Shown here piece by piece: positions 1 through 5,404 of a DNA stretch of 18,942 bases (position 1 is its first letter; each line of letters starts with the position of its first letter). The notes beneath the pieces are model-generated. The model did not search any database. It was not told where the DNA came from and saw only the letters and a program-made list of their open reading frames with translations. A program made the position numbers and the translations under genes. Source of the stretch: a candidate division TA06 bacterium (GTDB taxonomy: Bacteria > Hydrothermota > DG-26 > E44-bin18 > JADFOU01). Location of the stretch: NCBI GenBank assembly GCA_022562655.1, contig JADFOU010000007.1:1-18942 (forward strand), written 5' to 3'.

Positions 1-165
1 GACCGTGTCCATGGCCGCCTGGGGATCGTTCTTCGAGTCGAAGTGGAAGGCGGCCATGCCGGTCTGGGCGATGTAGTCCATGCGGTCCAGGGTATTGCCG
101 CAGATGTGCAGGATCAGCGGCACGCTCAGGCGCTCCACCATCTCCCGATGGATCTCGCGGATCGA
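1..165 (-). CDS. Fragment of UroD/MtaA-like corrinoid methyltransferase
   Basis: Read on the minus strand, this stretch is open throughout and runs off the window edge. It encodes REIHREMVERLS, then LILHICGNTLDRMDYI, then FHFDSKNDP. The HICGNT and FHFDSKN motifs are those of the uroporphyrinogen decarboxylase superfamily, especially the methylcobamide:CoM methyltransferases (MtaA/MtbA/CmuA type), where the His-x-Cys serves zinc and thiol binding. Only about 55 residues from the second half of such a protein are present. GC content is visibly higher than in the rest of the window, with C or G in nearly every third position. It has no logical link to the viral genes that follow. It is either a piece of another genome joined by assembly or the edge of a host sequence. 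The family call is fairly secure; its biological place here is not. Confidence 0.7.
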
Positions 166-175
166 CTGGTCAAGA
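155..175. other. Junction between unrelated sequences
   Basis: Upstream of this point the minus strand codes for a GC-rich UroD/MtaA-like protein. Downstream the plus strand codes for a QueE-like protein that lacks its N-terminal half, and composition drops to that of the rest of the window. Both reading frames lose recognisable similarity within roughly these 20 bases. No insertion sequence, terminal repeat or integrase lies here. An assembly or library chimera is the simplest explanation; a real recombination joint is possible. Confidence 0.55.
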
Positions 176-645
176 AGAACTTCAACAGGATCCTACTCAA
201 AGGATACGAGCCACTCTTTCAACAGCCCGAGATCTTGCAGCTCATGGCCCTATTACACGAGAGGGGGTTCCAATGGAACATCCACACTGAAGGACTAATC
301 ATGCCCGGTGTAGATCTGCGGCCCTACGTCAATCACTGGTACATCAAGCCTCACTTCAAATACCAGGGAGATGAGTACACCCTACAAAGCGACTGCATCC
401 TATTCTACAGATCAGCTCCCAACAGTAGCTTCGAGTTCCATATCCGGGGCCAGGGAGATCTCATGGCAGCTCGCAAGTACATCTACAAGCATGACCTACC
501 ATCCGAGAAGGTCTACCTTGTGCCCCATGCGGAGACACTCGATGGGATCAGGGAACTCACCAAGATGCTCACGAAGATCTGCCGACAATACCACTGCAAT
601 TTAGCACCCCCTATGATAGTGAAACAATGGCTGAAGACGAAGTAG
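160..645 (+). CDS. QueE-like radical SAM protein, 5'-truncated
   Basis: The plus-strand frame ending with TAG at 643-645 encodes a C-terminal half that looks like 7-carboxy-7-deazaguanine synthase (QueE). There is a GYEPLFQQPEILQLMALL segment matching the GGEPLLQ motif of the family, NIHTEG in the place of the usual ETNGT, a YIKPH segment where SPK is expected, a VYLVPHA strand, and a W near the end. The N-terminal part that should carry the CxxxCxxC iron-sulfur motif is absent, because the sequence upstream of about 165 belongs to an unrelated minus-strand gene. The frame stays open back to an ATG at 43, but that part is only the shadow of the GC-rich fragment. In viruses QueE homologues feed preQ0-type deazaguanine modification of DNA. 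The first G of GGEP is replaced by K-G-Y-E-P, so another radical SAM family (for example an NrdG-like activase) cannot be excluded. Confidence 0.5.
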   Translation, partial: DRLVKKNFNRILLKGYEPLFQQPEILQLMALLHERGFQWNIHTEGLIMPGVDLRPYVNHWYIKPHFKYQGDEYTLQSDCILFYRSAPNSSFEFHIRGQGDLMAARKYIYKHDLPSEKVYLVPHAETLDGIRELTKMLTKICRQYHCNLAPPMIVKQWLKTK

Positions 646-905
646 ACGAAGTCCCAGGTGAGGATGAAGGAAGCGAACAGGAAGAAGACCAATCTACGGT
701 CACGTACAATATGTCCAACATGAGTCTCCCACAGGTAACGATCAAGACATCACTGAGGATCGCGGACCATGTGTACGCAGACATAGAAGCAAGCGCGAGC
801 GCATACCAGCCCGAGACTGCATTGATCCATGCAAGGAACGCATTCTCAGCAGCACTCGCAGGAGCAAATTTGGTTAAGAAGGAACAGAAAAAGAATGACT
901 ACTGA
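627..905 (+). CDS. Small acidic protein, function unknown
   Basis: This 92-residue protein begins inside the end of the QueE-like gene (19-nt overlap) and ends 11 nt into the next gene. The first 25 residues are almost all Glu, Asp, Gln and Gly (MAEDEVDEVPGEDEG...), so the N-terminus is probably disordered. The rest contains LPQVTIKTSLRIADHVYADIEASASAY followed by a probable helix rich in alanine and ending KKEQKKNDY. A second in-frame ATG at 711 would skip the acidic part. No zinc site, membrane segment or catalytic motif is visible, and I do not recognise the family. Its place at the head of a tightly overlapping chain supports it being a real gene. Confidence 0.55.
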   Translation: MAEDEVDEVPGEDEGSEQEEDQSTVTYNMSNMSLPQVTIKTSLRIADHVYADIEASASAYQPETALIHARNAFSAALAGANLVKKEQKKNDY

Positions 906-1332
906 AACAATTTCGAGTATCCAGGACTGGCTGAAGAACCAAGAGGTAGCGGATCCGGTAGAGCTCAAGGCAAGAGACAGAGTCACGAGAACTGTAGCTG
1001 AAGGAATCAAAGCCAACAAGAGACCGGACAAAGGATCCTGCAATTTCTGTTCGACTGAAGCAGAGAGACTCAACCCTATTCAGATGGCCTGTTGTGTCAA
1101 CTGCGTCTCCAAGTACATGCGCCATGGTAAAGGACTGGAGATCCTGAAAGTAGAGACCAAGTCATTTCTTTGCGACAGGTGTTTCTGCCACGGATTCAAG
1201 AGATTCTTCATCAACCCCAAGATCTGCGATAGATGTCTCCAGAAACTCGGGAAGAGACACAAGCACAGAAGGGGAATCCTACTCAGGAATAAAGCAAGGC
1301 AGCAAAATAGTCGGATGGGAATACCACAATGA
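895..1332 (+). CDS. Zinc-ribbon protein with three cysteine pairs
   Basis: I start this 145-residue protein at ATG 895 rather than at the upstream ATG 829. The shorter form begins MTTETISSIQDWLKNQ, gives an 11-nt overlap with the previous gene like its neighbours, and avoids a long overlap in another frame. Cysteines are arranged as CNFC, then ACCVNC, then FLCDRCFC and KICDRC, enough for two zinc ribbons. The C-terminus is very basic (KRHKHRRGILLRNKARQQN), which suggests nucleic-acid binding. The stop overlaps the next start as ATGA. It may be a small viral regulator or an accessory DNA/RNA-binding protein, but no specific family is recognised. The gene call is strong; the function is open. 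Confidence 0.7.
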   Translation: MTTETISSIQDWLKNQEVADPVELKARDRVTRTVAEGIKANKRPDKGSCNFCSTEAERLNPIQMACCVNCVSKYMRHGKGLEILKVETKSFLCDRCFCHGFKRFFINPKICDRCLQKLGKRHKHRRGILLRNKARQQNSRMGIPQ

Positions 1333-1505
1333 GAATCATGACCGTGAAGCGGATCGAGAGGATGCTCACCAAGGCAAAGAAGATGATCCGAGTAGTACCC
1401 AGGAAAGAAGACCACATCTATTATTCTTACATCGGGGAAGTGATCGCACTTGAGAAGGTCCTCGGGATCTATGAAGGGAAACCCAAGAGGTTGAAACGAA
1501 AATGA
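1329..1505 (+). CDS. 58-residue basic protein, function unknown
   Basis: This short gene fits exactly between its neighbours: its ATG overlaps the previous stop as ATGA at 1329-1332, and its TGA overlaps the next start at 1502-1505. The product begins MRIMTVKRIERMLTKAKKMI, contains DHIYYSYIGEVIALEKVLGIYEG, and ends KRLKRK. It is strongly basic at both ends with a hydrophobic middle. The codon choice (ATC, AAG, CTC, GAG) matches the surrounding genes. No known motif is present. The double coupling and codon use support expression. A nucleic-acid-binding role would suit the charge, but that is inference. Confidence 0.6.
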   Translation: MRIMTVKRIERMLTKAKKMIRVVPRKEDHIYYSYIGEVIALEKVLGIYEGKPKRLKRK

Positions 1506-1738
1506 CAGAAGACAACATCGAACTACACTACGCGATCATGAGGTATGTCATGCCAGAAGAGTACTTCACCAACGTAAGTGGTCTCATGGACCAGATCGAG
1601 CTCGCAAGATACGACACAGAAGATCTCATTGATGAGCTCTGCAAGAGAGAGGACATATCAAGACACGAAATCGAGCCCGGATTACATCCCAAGATCTTAT
1701 CCACAAGAGCCTCAACAGTCCTGGTGATCGAGCGATGA
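1502..1738 (+). CDS. Small phage protein, BC1881-like C-terminal half
   Basis: This 78-residue protein has an acidic first half (YVMPEEYFTNVSGLMDQIELARYD) followed by EDLIDELCKREDISRHEIEP...STVLVIE. The second half follows the pattern seen in small phage proteins of the BC1881 type: a DL(I/V)DEL.(K/T)RE helix, a short variable stretch, then a GPA..L.V strand. The end of the next gene repeats this pattern (CDLVDELCTREGVREF...ARILEVID), so the two are paralogous modules. It is joined by ATGA overlaps on both sides. BC1881-type proteins have no assigned biochemical role that I know of. The gene call is firm; the family name rests on motif memory only. Confidence 0.65.
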   Translation: MTEDNIELHYAIMRYVMPEEYFTNVSGLMDQIELARYDTEDLIDELCKREDISRHEIEPGLHPKILSTRASTVLVIER

Positions 1739-2133
1739 GAACACACAAATCCCATAAGACCAAGTACATCGAAGGGAAAGCATACGCCCTATGCAACACT
1801 CCAAAACCAGCAGTCATGAGCAAGGAATGGAAGATCGTAGACTGCAAGAGATGTCTGGAGAAGAGAGGCAAGGTCCATATCTCAGACGTGAAGATCTATG
1901 AGGAGATCCATTTTCACTGGGGAGACCAACCAAGGGAGGAGAAGACCATGAACATAATAGACAGAATCAAAGGACTATTTAGAACCTGGAAGCTCAAAGA
2001 CGTTTACACATGCGACCTCGTAGATGAGCTCTGCACCCGGGAAGGAGTGAGAGAATTCATCCTGGATCCAGAGAGCCAACAGGTAGCATTCCAATTCAAC
2101 GGGCCAGCCCGGATCCTCGAAGTGATAGATTGA
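1735..2133 (+). CDS. Zinc-finger protein fused to BC1881-like domain
   Basis: The 132-residue product appears to be two small proteins in one frame. Residues 1-70 resemble short phage zinc proteins (ALCNTPKPAVM...WKIVDCKRCLEKRGK) and end with the tail EIHFHWGDQPREEK. The small-terminase-like protein two steps downstream ends with a nearly identical tail just before its stop. Here the frame runs on through an ATG at 1948 into MNIIDRIKGLFRTWK and then a BC1881-like domain (CDLVDELCTREG), homologous to the end of the preceding gene. A GGGAGGAG site sits just before that internal ATG, so the second half may also be made separately. Either two coupled genes have fused by loss of a stop codon, or both products are made. 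Confidence 0.65.
   Translation: MRTHKSHKTKYIEGKAYALCNTPKPAVMSKEWKIVDCKRCLEKRGKVHISDVKIYEEIHFHWGDQPREEKTMNIIDRIKGLFRTWKLKDVYTCDLVDELCTREGVREFILDPESQQVAFQFNGPARILEVID
1934..1950 (+). promoter_or_regulatory. Internal ribosome site before ATG 1948
   Basis: GGGAGGAG at 1934-1941 lies 6 nt before the in-frame ATG at 1948, within the 1735-2133 gene. It matches the archaeal/bacterial anti-Shine-Dalgarno better than most true starts in this chain. It marks the point where the zinc-finger half ends and the BC1881-like half (61 residues) begins, so separate translation of the second half is plausible. Confidence 0.45.
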
Positions 2134-2137
2134 CATC

Positions 2138-2653
2138 ATGAGCAAGCCGACCAAAAACAAGAAGAAAAGTGTCCGAAGGAAAACTTCGAAGGCCATCGCA
2201 ATAGATGCGAGAAGGCGCAACATCTTCGGCATGCTCCTCCAGGGCCACGGTCCAGCTCATATCATGGAAGCTTACAAGCTAACCCGTAATGTCTACGACA
2301 AAGACACAACCTGGATCCGTGAACAGATGCAGACCGAGATCAAGCTTCCAGACTTGGAAGAATCCAAGGCCATTCTCTTCGAGAGATCCAAGCAAAGAAT
2401 ATCCGGGCTCTGGGAAGAGATCATGGGATCCACCGAGGGCCGTCATAGACTGAGGGCCTACGACATGCTGAGGAAGGAAGACATCCACCTCAAGAAACTC
2501 CTGCAAGCCATCGGGATCCTGCCTACTGAGCATGTGACCAACTTCTTCGCGGCCCAGGAAATGCACGTAGTACAGAATCAGAACGAGACAAAGGAGATCC
2601 ATTTCCATTGGGGAGATCCTCCAGTAGAACAGGTAGAAGGTGAGAAGAAATGA
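2138..2653 (+). CDS. Probable terminase small subunit
   Basis: This 171-residue protein starts with a very basic stretch (MSKPTKNKKKSVRRKTSK). A helix-turn-helix-like region follows at about residues 24-62 (ARRRNIFGMLLQGHGPAHIM...YKLTRNVYDKDTTWIREQM), typical of DNA-recognition domains of small terminases. Next comes a helical part (ESKAILFERSKQRISGLWEEIM...RLRAYDMLRKEDIHLKKLLQAIGILP) that recalls the oligomerisation helices of phage TerS proteins. It would bind the packaging site and hand DNA to the large subunit encoded about 2.8 kb downstream. The C-terminal tail EIHFHWGDPP...EGEKK recurs in the 1735 gene and may be a docking peptide. TerS proteins diverge quickly and the intervening small genes are unusual, so the call is likely rather than certain. 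Confidence 0.65.
   Translation: MSKPTKNKKKSVRRKTSKAIAIDARRRNIFGMLLQGHGPAHIMEAYKLTRNVYDKDTTWIREQMQTEIKLPDLEESKAILFERSKQRISGLWEEIMGSTEGRHRLRAYDMLRKEDIHLKKLLQAIGILPTEHVTNFFAAQEMHVVQNQNETKEIHFHWGDPPVEQVEGEKK
2629..2653 (+). repeat. 25-bp direct repeat, copy 1
   Basis: The 25 bases here, which code for the VEGEKK-stop tail and contain AGGTGAG, recur identically at 2808-2832. Each copy supplies the last codons of one gene, a GGTGAG ribosome site and the overlapping ATG of the next gene. The pair flanks the 60-residue gene 2650-2832, suggesting that this gene arrived, or could be lost, by recombination between the copies. Confidence 0.75.
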
Positions 2654-2832
2654 GTGAAGATTGCCTGAAGTGTACGCGACTGATGGAGCTATTCGATGCG
2701 ATAGGTGATGACAGATCCACCAATCGAGACTATTGGGTGATGACTGAGATCTTCATGATGTTGCATAATGGGAAGGATTATTGTGATATCAGTAAGAGGA
2801 AAACAGGACAGGTAGAAGGTGAGAAGAAATGA
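2650..2832 (+). CDS. 60-residue protein, function unknown
   Basis: The gene lies exactly between two copies of a 25-bp direct repeat and overlaps both neighbours by ATGA. The product begins MSEDCLKCTRLMELFDAIGDD, continues YWVMTEIFMMLHNGKDYCDISKRK, and ends with the repeat-encoded QVEGEKK. A CLKC pair and a later cysteine could bind metal but do not make a full site. Its codons are more AT-rich than those of the genes upstream. The shape is a short helical protein of a kind common in phage early regions. No family is recognised. The repeat arrangement suggests a recent cassette gain, with its SD and tail copied from the gene before it. Confidence 0.55.
   Translation: MSEDCLKCTRLMELFDAIGDDRSTNRDYWVMTEIFMMLHNGKDYCDISKRKTGQVEGEKK
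2808..2832 (+). repeat. 25-bp direct repeat, copy 2
   Basis: Identical to 2629-2653. It encodes the last residues of the 60-residue gene and carries GGTGAG and the ATGA overlap that starts the gene at 2829. Confidence 0.75.
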
Positions 2833-3251
2833 CAGCAGAGACAACGACAGAACAGAAAGAGATAGTGCATTACAACCAAGGAGACTTCGGGAAAGGAGAG
2901 CAAATCAATGTATGTGGGACTTGCTCCGAAGAAGGAACTCCAGTGAAGTTCGTTACCGACTGGGAGAAAGTAAATTGCGAACTATGTCATTATGGTAGGA
3001 CTGCTCAAATACTCAGAGAAATAAGAACCAAGAGCATTGATGTTTATGAAGACCTCATCGGTGCGAGGAACTCACACAGAGCTGATGTGGATTTTTATAA
3101 CAAAAGGAAAGGATTTTCCTACTCTTCCCTGAGAGAAATTGAGCAAGCTCTGCTAAAACTCGAAGAAGCTGGCCATTGGCTTGAGAGAGCAAGGAATATG
3201 TTTCCAGGGAGAGGGCTATTCGCCAGCGAGATGAGGAGTGTGAAGAAATGA
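2829..3251 (+). CDS. Zinc-ribbon protein with helical C-terminus
   Basis: This 140-residue protein carries CGTC at about residue 30 and CELC at about residue 56, separated by VKFVTDWEKVN. That is the spacing of a zinc ribbon. The WxxVxCxxC stretch is shared with the N-terminal half of the 1735 gene product (EWKIVDCKRC), which suggests common descent. The C-terminal 80 residues look helical and mixed in charge (SSLREIEQALLKLEEAGHWLERARNMF). The ATG lies in the ATGA overlap created by the 25-bp repeat, with GGTGAG 7 nt upstream; the stop overlaps the next gene in the same way. The role is unknown. Base composition in the middle is more AT-rich than in the neighbours upstream. Confidence 0.7.
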   Translation: MTAETTTEQKEIVHYNQGDFGKGEQINVCGTCSEEGTPVKFVTDWEKVNCELCHYGRTAQILREIRTKSIDVYEDLIGARNSHRADVDFYNKRKGFSYSSLREIEQALLKLEEAGHWLERARNMFPGRGLFASEMRSVKK

Positions 3252-3742
3252 CAGCACAAAAGGAAGTAACAGAGAAAGCAACATGCAACGTATGCTTCGG
3301 GCAGAACGTCCACTATAAAGACGGATGCCAGGACTGCGGACACATACAGTTGATGGCCAAAGCACACACCAATATTGGGGACACCATAGTCTTCATTGAA
3401 AAGAAGTTCGGAGGAGTAGACTTCGCATCTCCTGTTGATGGAGGGGGTTTCAAGACATCTCTATTCTACAACAAAGCAGGGGCCATTGCTCTGAGAGATT
3501 TCCTGAATGAGCAGTTCCCAGAGGGAGAAGAAATGAAGCCAGAAGGGAATATCAAGGAATGGACCGGGGGGCAGCTCGCAGAGTGGCTCCACAACTCCTA
3601 CGAAGACATCGCCAAAGAAGTTGGATGGAGCACCCAGGAGAAATGCAGAGTACCATTCAGTGAACTCCCTGCTGAGAACAGGAGAGTCATGCTCTATCTT
3701 GCACAGAAGATCCAGTTGGAATTGATGGAGGATCCGAAATGA
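3248..3742 (+). CDS. Zinc-ribbon plus WLHNSYE-type phage protein
   Basis: This 164-residue protein has an N-terminal four-cysteine ribbon (CNVC at about 13-16, CQDC at about 28-31). A beta-containing middle part follows (DTIVFIEKKFGGVDFASPVDGGGFKTSLF), then the C-terminal segment LAEWLHNSYEDIAKEVGW...CRVPFSELPAENRRVMLYLAQKI. That last segment matches a pattern I recognise from many short phage and prophage proteins (WLHxxYExxAxxxGWxTQxxCxxxFxxLPxxNRxxM), whose function is unknown. The ATGA overlaps on both sides place it in the same co-translated chain. The fusion of the ribbon to this domain may be specific to this virus. The gene is near certain; the function is not. Confidence 0.7.
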   Translation: MTAQKEVTEKATCNVCFGQNVHYKDGCQDCGHIQLMAKAHTNIGDTIVFIEKKFGGVDFASPVDGGGFKTSLFYNKAGAIALRDFLNEQFPEGEEMKPEGNIKEWTGGQLAEWLHNSYEDIAKEVGWSTQEKCRVPFSELPAENRRVMLYLAQKIQLELMEDPK

Positions 3743-4089
3743 GATTGAAGGACTGGCTTGAGGGATTCAAGAAGGACATGAAGGAAGCTGGTATCAAAGA
3801 GGCAAGTGTCTCAGTACCAGTTGGCTACAGAAAAGAGCGAGTAGAGGCATACGGGGATTATGTGAGCATACCCCACGCGCTCCCCTCTGATAACATACAC
3901 TCATCAGGGACATTCCACATAGATCTGAATGAAGACGAGAGGCTACGTGGATTCTTGGATGGGAACGCGCTCTGCATTGTTGACAAGGACTTCGTGAACA
4001 TCGAGGAGAGCAGATGTTTCTTCGTGACACTGACAAAGAAGGAGCTGGAAGAATACAAGAAGACCTTCCCCGAGGACAAAGGATGGTAA
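3739..4089 (+). CDS. 116-residue protein, function unknown
   Basis: The product starts with an amphipathic helix (MRLKDWLEGFKKDMKEAG) and continues with alternating polar and hydrophobic stretches (SVSVPVGYRKERVEAYGDYVSIPHAL, GTFHIDLNEDERLRGFLDGNALCIVD). It ends with a charged helix (TKKELEEYKKTFPEDKGW). It overlaps the previous gene by ATGA and the next by 7 nt. I recognise no motif. The mixed alpha/beta look and the coupling argue for a small soluble protein made together with its neighbours. Confidence 0.6.
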   Translation: MRLKDWLEGFKKDMKEAGIKEASVSVPVGYRKERVEAYGDYVSIPHALPSDNIHSSGTFHIDLNEDERLRGFLDGNALCIVDKDFVNIEESRCFFVTLTKKELEEYKKTFPEDKGW

Positions 4090-4295
4090 CCGACGAGCAA
4101 TACAAGGAAGGATACAGATGGACCATCTGGACAAAGGACTGGGCTGGGGCAAACAGAGTGTGCAAGAACATGCCCTTCCTCAACAGGAACCGAGTCCTGG
4201 TCTTGGATTATGACACCTTCATTCCAATAGAGAACGTCCTCTACTGGGAGCGATTGACCAAGGAAGAGATCGCGGCGATGGAGAAGAAGAAATGA
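4083..4295 (+). CDS. 70-residue protein, function unknown
   Basis: The frame is open from an ATG at 4014, but I start at ATG 4083. That start gives a 7-nt overlap with the previous stop, as elsewhere in the chain, and avoids 76 nt of overlap. The product MVTDEQYKEGYRWTIWTKDWAGANRVCK continues with MPFLNRNRVLVLDYDTFIPIENVLYWERLTKEEI and ends MEKKK. It has many aromatic residues and reads as a small alpha/beta protein. GGAGAAGAAGAA near the end supplies the ribosome site for the next gene. No family is recognised. Confidence 0.55.
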   Translation: MVTDEQYKEGYRWTIWTKDWAGANRVCKNMPFLNRNRVLVLDYDTFIPIENVLYWERLTKEEIAAMEKKK

Positions 4296-4453
4296 AAGAG
4301 ATCCAACTCACACATTGGTTCACCCATGAACAAGAGCACTGGGGAGAGGTCTACAAGCAGCAGCCAAACAACAAAGCAGCTCACCTCATCCAGTGTCTCT
4401 TCAAGGAGATCGAGGATTTCTATGATCGGAACGGATGGATCAAGACTGTTTGA
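4292..4453 (+). CDS. 53-residue protein, function unknown
   Basis: This short gene starts in the ATGA overlap at 4292-4295 and ends with TGA at 4451-4453. The product is MKEIQLTHWFTHEQEHWG...YKQQPNNKAAHLIQCLFKEIEDFY, ending WIKTV. It is rich in His, Trp and Gln and looks helical. The codon choice fits the neighbours. A different frame of the same DNA (from ATG 4326) gives a Ser/Thr/Arg-rich string with atypical codons, so I treat that first part as a shadow. The function is unknown. Confidence 0.55.
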   Translation: MKEIQLTHWFTHEQEHWGEVYKQQPNNKAAHLIQCLFKEIEDFYDRNGWIKTV

Positions 4454-4583
4454 GTGGGTGGTAAGACAAGAGGGCAGCATCAAAGGAAGAGAAAAGCTAT
4501 CAGGGATCCTCCGCAATGTGTACTACCAGACACGGTGCAAGATGTGGAGTCTACATAGGAAGGAAAAGAAGGTGAAGGCATGA
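4422..4583 (+). CDS. 53-residue basic protein, function unknown
   Basis: This is a proposed gene. ATG 4422 follows GGAGATCGAGG at a suitable distance, overlaps the previous gene by 32 nt, and gives MIGTDGSRLFEWVVRQEGSIKGREKL, then GILRNVYYQTRCKMWSLHRKEKKVKA. From 4449 on the codons (ATC, CTC, AAG) look like the rest of the chain, and the stop overlaps the next ATG as ATGA at 4580-4583. The true start is uncertain: GTG at 4458 is an alternative that would avoid the overlap. The product is basic with no recognised motif. Confidence 0.45.
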   Translation: MIGTDGSRLFEWVVRQEGSIKGREKLSGILRNVYYQTRCKMWSLHRKEKKVKA

Positions 4584-4636
4584 TTAAACATTCCAACTCA
4601 AAAAGAAAACCCCGAGACTCGTTTCCACAGAGGTGA
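4580..4636 (+). CDS. 18-residue leader-like ORF
   Basis: An ATG at 4580, preceded by AAGGTGAAGGC (a good GGTGA site), opens an 18-codon frame (MIKHSNSKRKPRDSFPQR). It ends in a GTGA overlap with the GTG start of the next gene. Because the next gene starts with GTG and has no room for another start, this mini-ORF could deliver ribosomes to it by termination-reinitiation. It may instead be a relic of a longer gene. The peptide itself has no recognisable function. Confidence 0.4.
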   Translation: MIKHSNSKRKPRDSFPQR

Positions 4637-4962
4637 ACACAACGAAAGAAAACAACCATGCAACAAAGGAAAAACTGAACAAGTATCTCATTTCCACTCT
4701 CCCAAACATCTGCAAGGATTGCTCCAAGGAGATCCCCAAGAGATCCGGCAAAGGGAGACAGCCTGTGAGGTGCGAGGAGTGCAAGGACAAACACTCGAAG
4801 CAATACATGCGTAATTACTCTAAGGCCAAGAGAGAGGAGAAGCGCAGGAAACAGAAGAACAATAGATGGAACTTGGATAACATCCCTACCTATGATGAAG
4901 TCTTCGGATTCACCAAGGTAGACTGCGGCACAGGAATAGATAGGGGGAGCTCACAAGACTGA
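4633..4962 (+). CDS. Basic zinc-finger protein, GTG start
   Basis: This 109-residue protein begins with GTG at 4633; an in-frame stop at 4585 excludes earlier starts except rare codons. Residues 27-53 contain CKDC and CEEC separated by KEIPKRSGKGRQPVR, a classic four-cysteine zinc knuckle. A very basic helix follows (YMRNYSKAKREEKRRKQKNN). This combination resembles small viral HNH-like or transcription-associated zinc proteins, but no HNH histidines are present, so I read it as a nucleic-acid-binding protein of unknown role. The stop TGA shares a base with the next ATG (TGATG). Confidence 0.6.
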   Translation: MNTTKENNHATKEKLNKYLISTLPNICKDCSKEIPKRSGKGRQPVRCEECKDKHSKQYMRNYSKAKREEKRRKQKNNRWNLDNIPTYDEVFGFTKVDCGTGIDRGSSQD

Positions 4963-5087
4963 TGATGATCGGACACGAAGAGTACAAGCATAGGGTCCTG
5001 ACAAAGCTCCAGATTAAGAGGTTCATAACTAAGAGTCTCAAAACCACAATCACAATGATCCAGATCGAGATTCTGGATGGCCAATGA
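4962..5087 (+). CDS. 41-residue protein, function unknown
   Basis: This small gene starts at ATG 4962 in a TGATG overlap with the previous gene and ends in an ATGA overlap with the next at 5084-5087. The product MMIGHEEYKHRVLTKLQIKR continues FITKSLKTTITMIQIEILDGQ. It is basic in the first half and hydrophobic in the second. A second ATG immediately follows the first. The exact fit between both neighbours is the main support. No family is recognised. Confidence 0.5.
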   Translation: MMIGHEEYKHRVLTKLQIKRFITKSLKTTITMIQIEILDGQ

Positions 5088-5404
5088 CACTCAACATCCG
5101 AGAGAAGGAGAAACTGTGCATCCTCATCTGTCTGATGGATCCATACGAGAGAGCTGCCATGCTGAGTATACTCACTGACCAAGTCAAGGAAGACATCGAG
5201 CGAGAGAAGAAACTCAAGGGAAAGAAGATCATCGAGATCCCGCCGAAGAATCTGGTCATGCCAACACCATTGAAAGGGAAGGTAAAAAATTATCCCCTGG
5301 AAGGACATGAAGGTTGTGGCTGTAAAAACTCTGGGGATGCTATCAGAAATCATCAATGGAAAGTCAAAGATGGTGAACTCATACCTGTCCCACCCACACC
5401 CTGA
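5084..5404 (+). CDS. 106-residue protein, function unknown
   Basis: This is the last gene of the overlapping chain. It starts with a helical region (MTLNIREKEKLCILICLMDPYERAAMLSILTDQVKEDIEREKKLKGKK) and passes to a Pro/Lys-rich part (IEIPPKNLVMPTPLKGKV) and GHEGCGCKNS near residue 78. It ends DGELIPVPPTP. The first helices look like a small dimerisation or binding domain; the end looks flexible. The CGC cluster is not enough for a zinc site. It sits directly upstream of the large terminase with a 50-nt gap, so a packaging accessory role is possible but unproven. Confidence 0.55.
   Translation: MTLNIREKEKLCILICLMDPYERAAMLSILTDQVKEDIEREKKLKGKKIIEIPPKNLVMPTPLKGKVKNYPLEGHEGCGCKNSGDAIRNHQWKVKDGELIPVPPTP

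Noticed and set aside
1080..1415. 111-codon minus-strand frame rich in Leu, Cys and Phe that looks like a membrane protein
   Set aside because: It is antisense to two well-coupled plus-strand genes. The hydrophobic look comes from reading AAG/GAG-rich DNA backwards, as with all other minus-strand frames here except the one at 1-165.
4326..4448. First 41 codons of the frame starting at ATG 4326 (Ser/Thr/Arg-rich)
   Set aside because: The codons are atypical and it overlaps the better-supported gene 4292-4453. Only the later part of this frame, from ATG 4422, looks like coding sequence.
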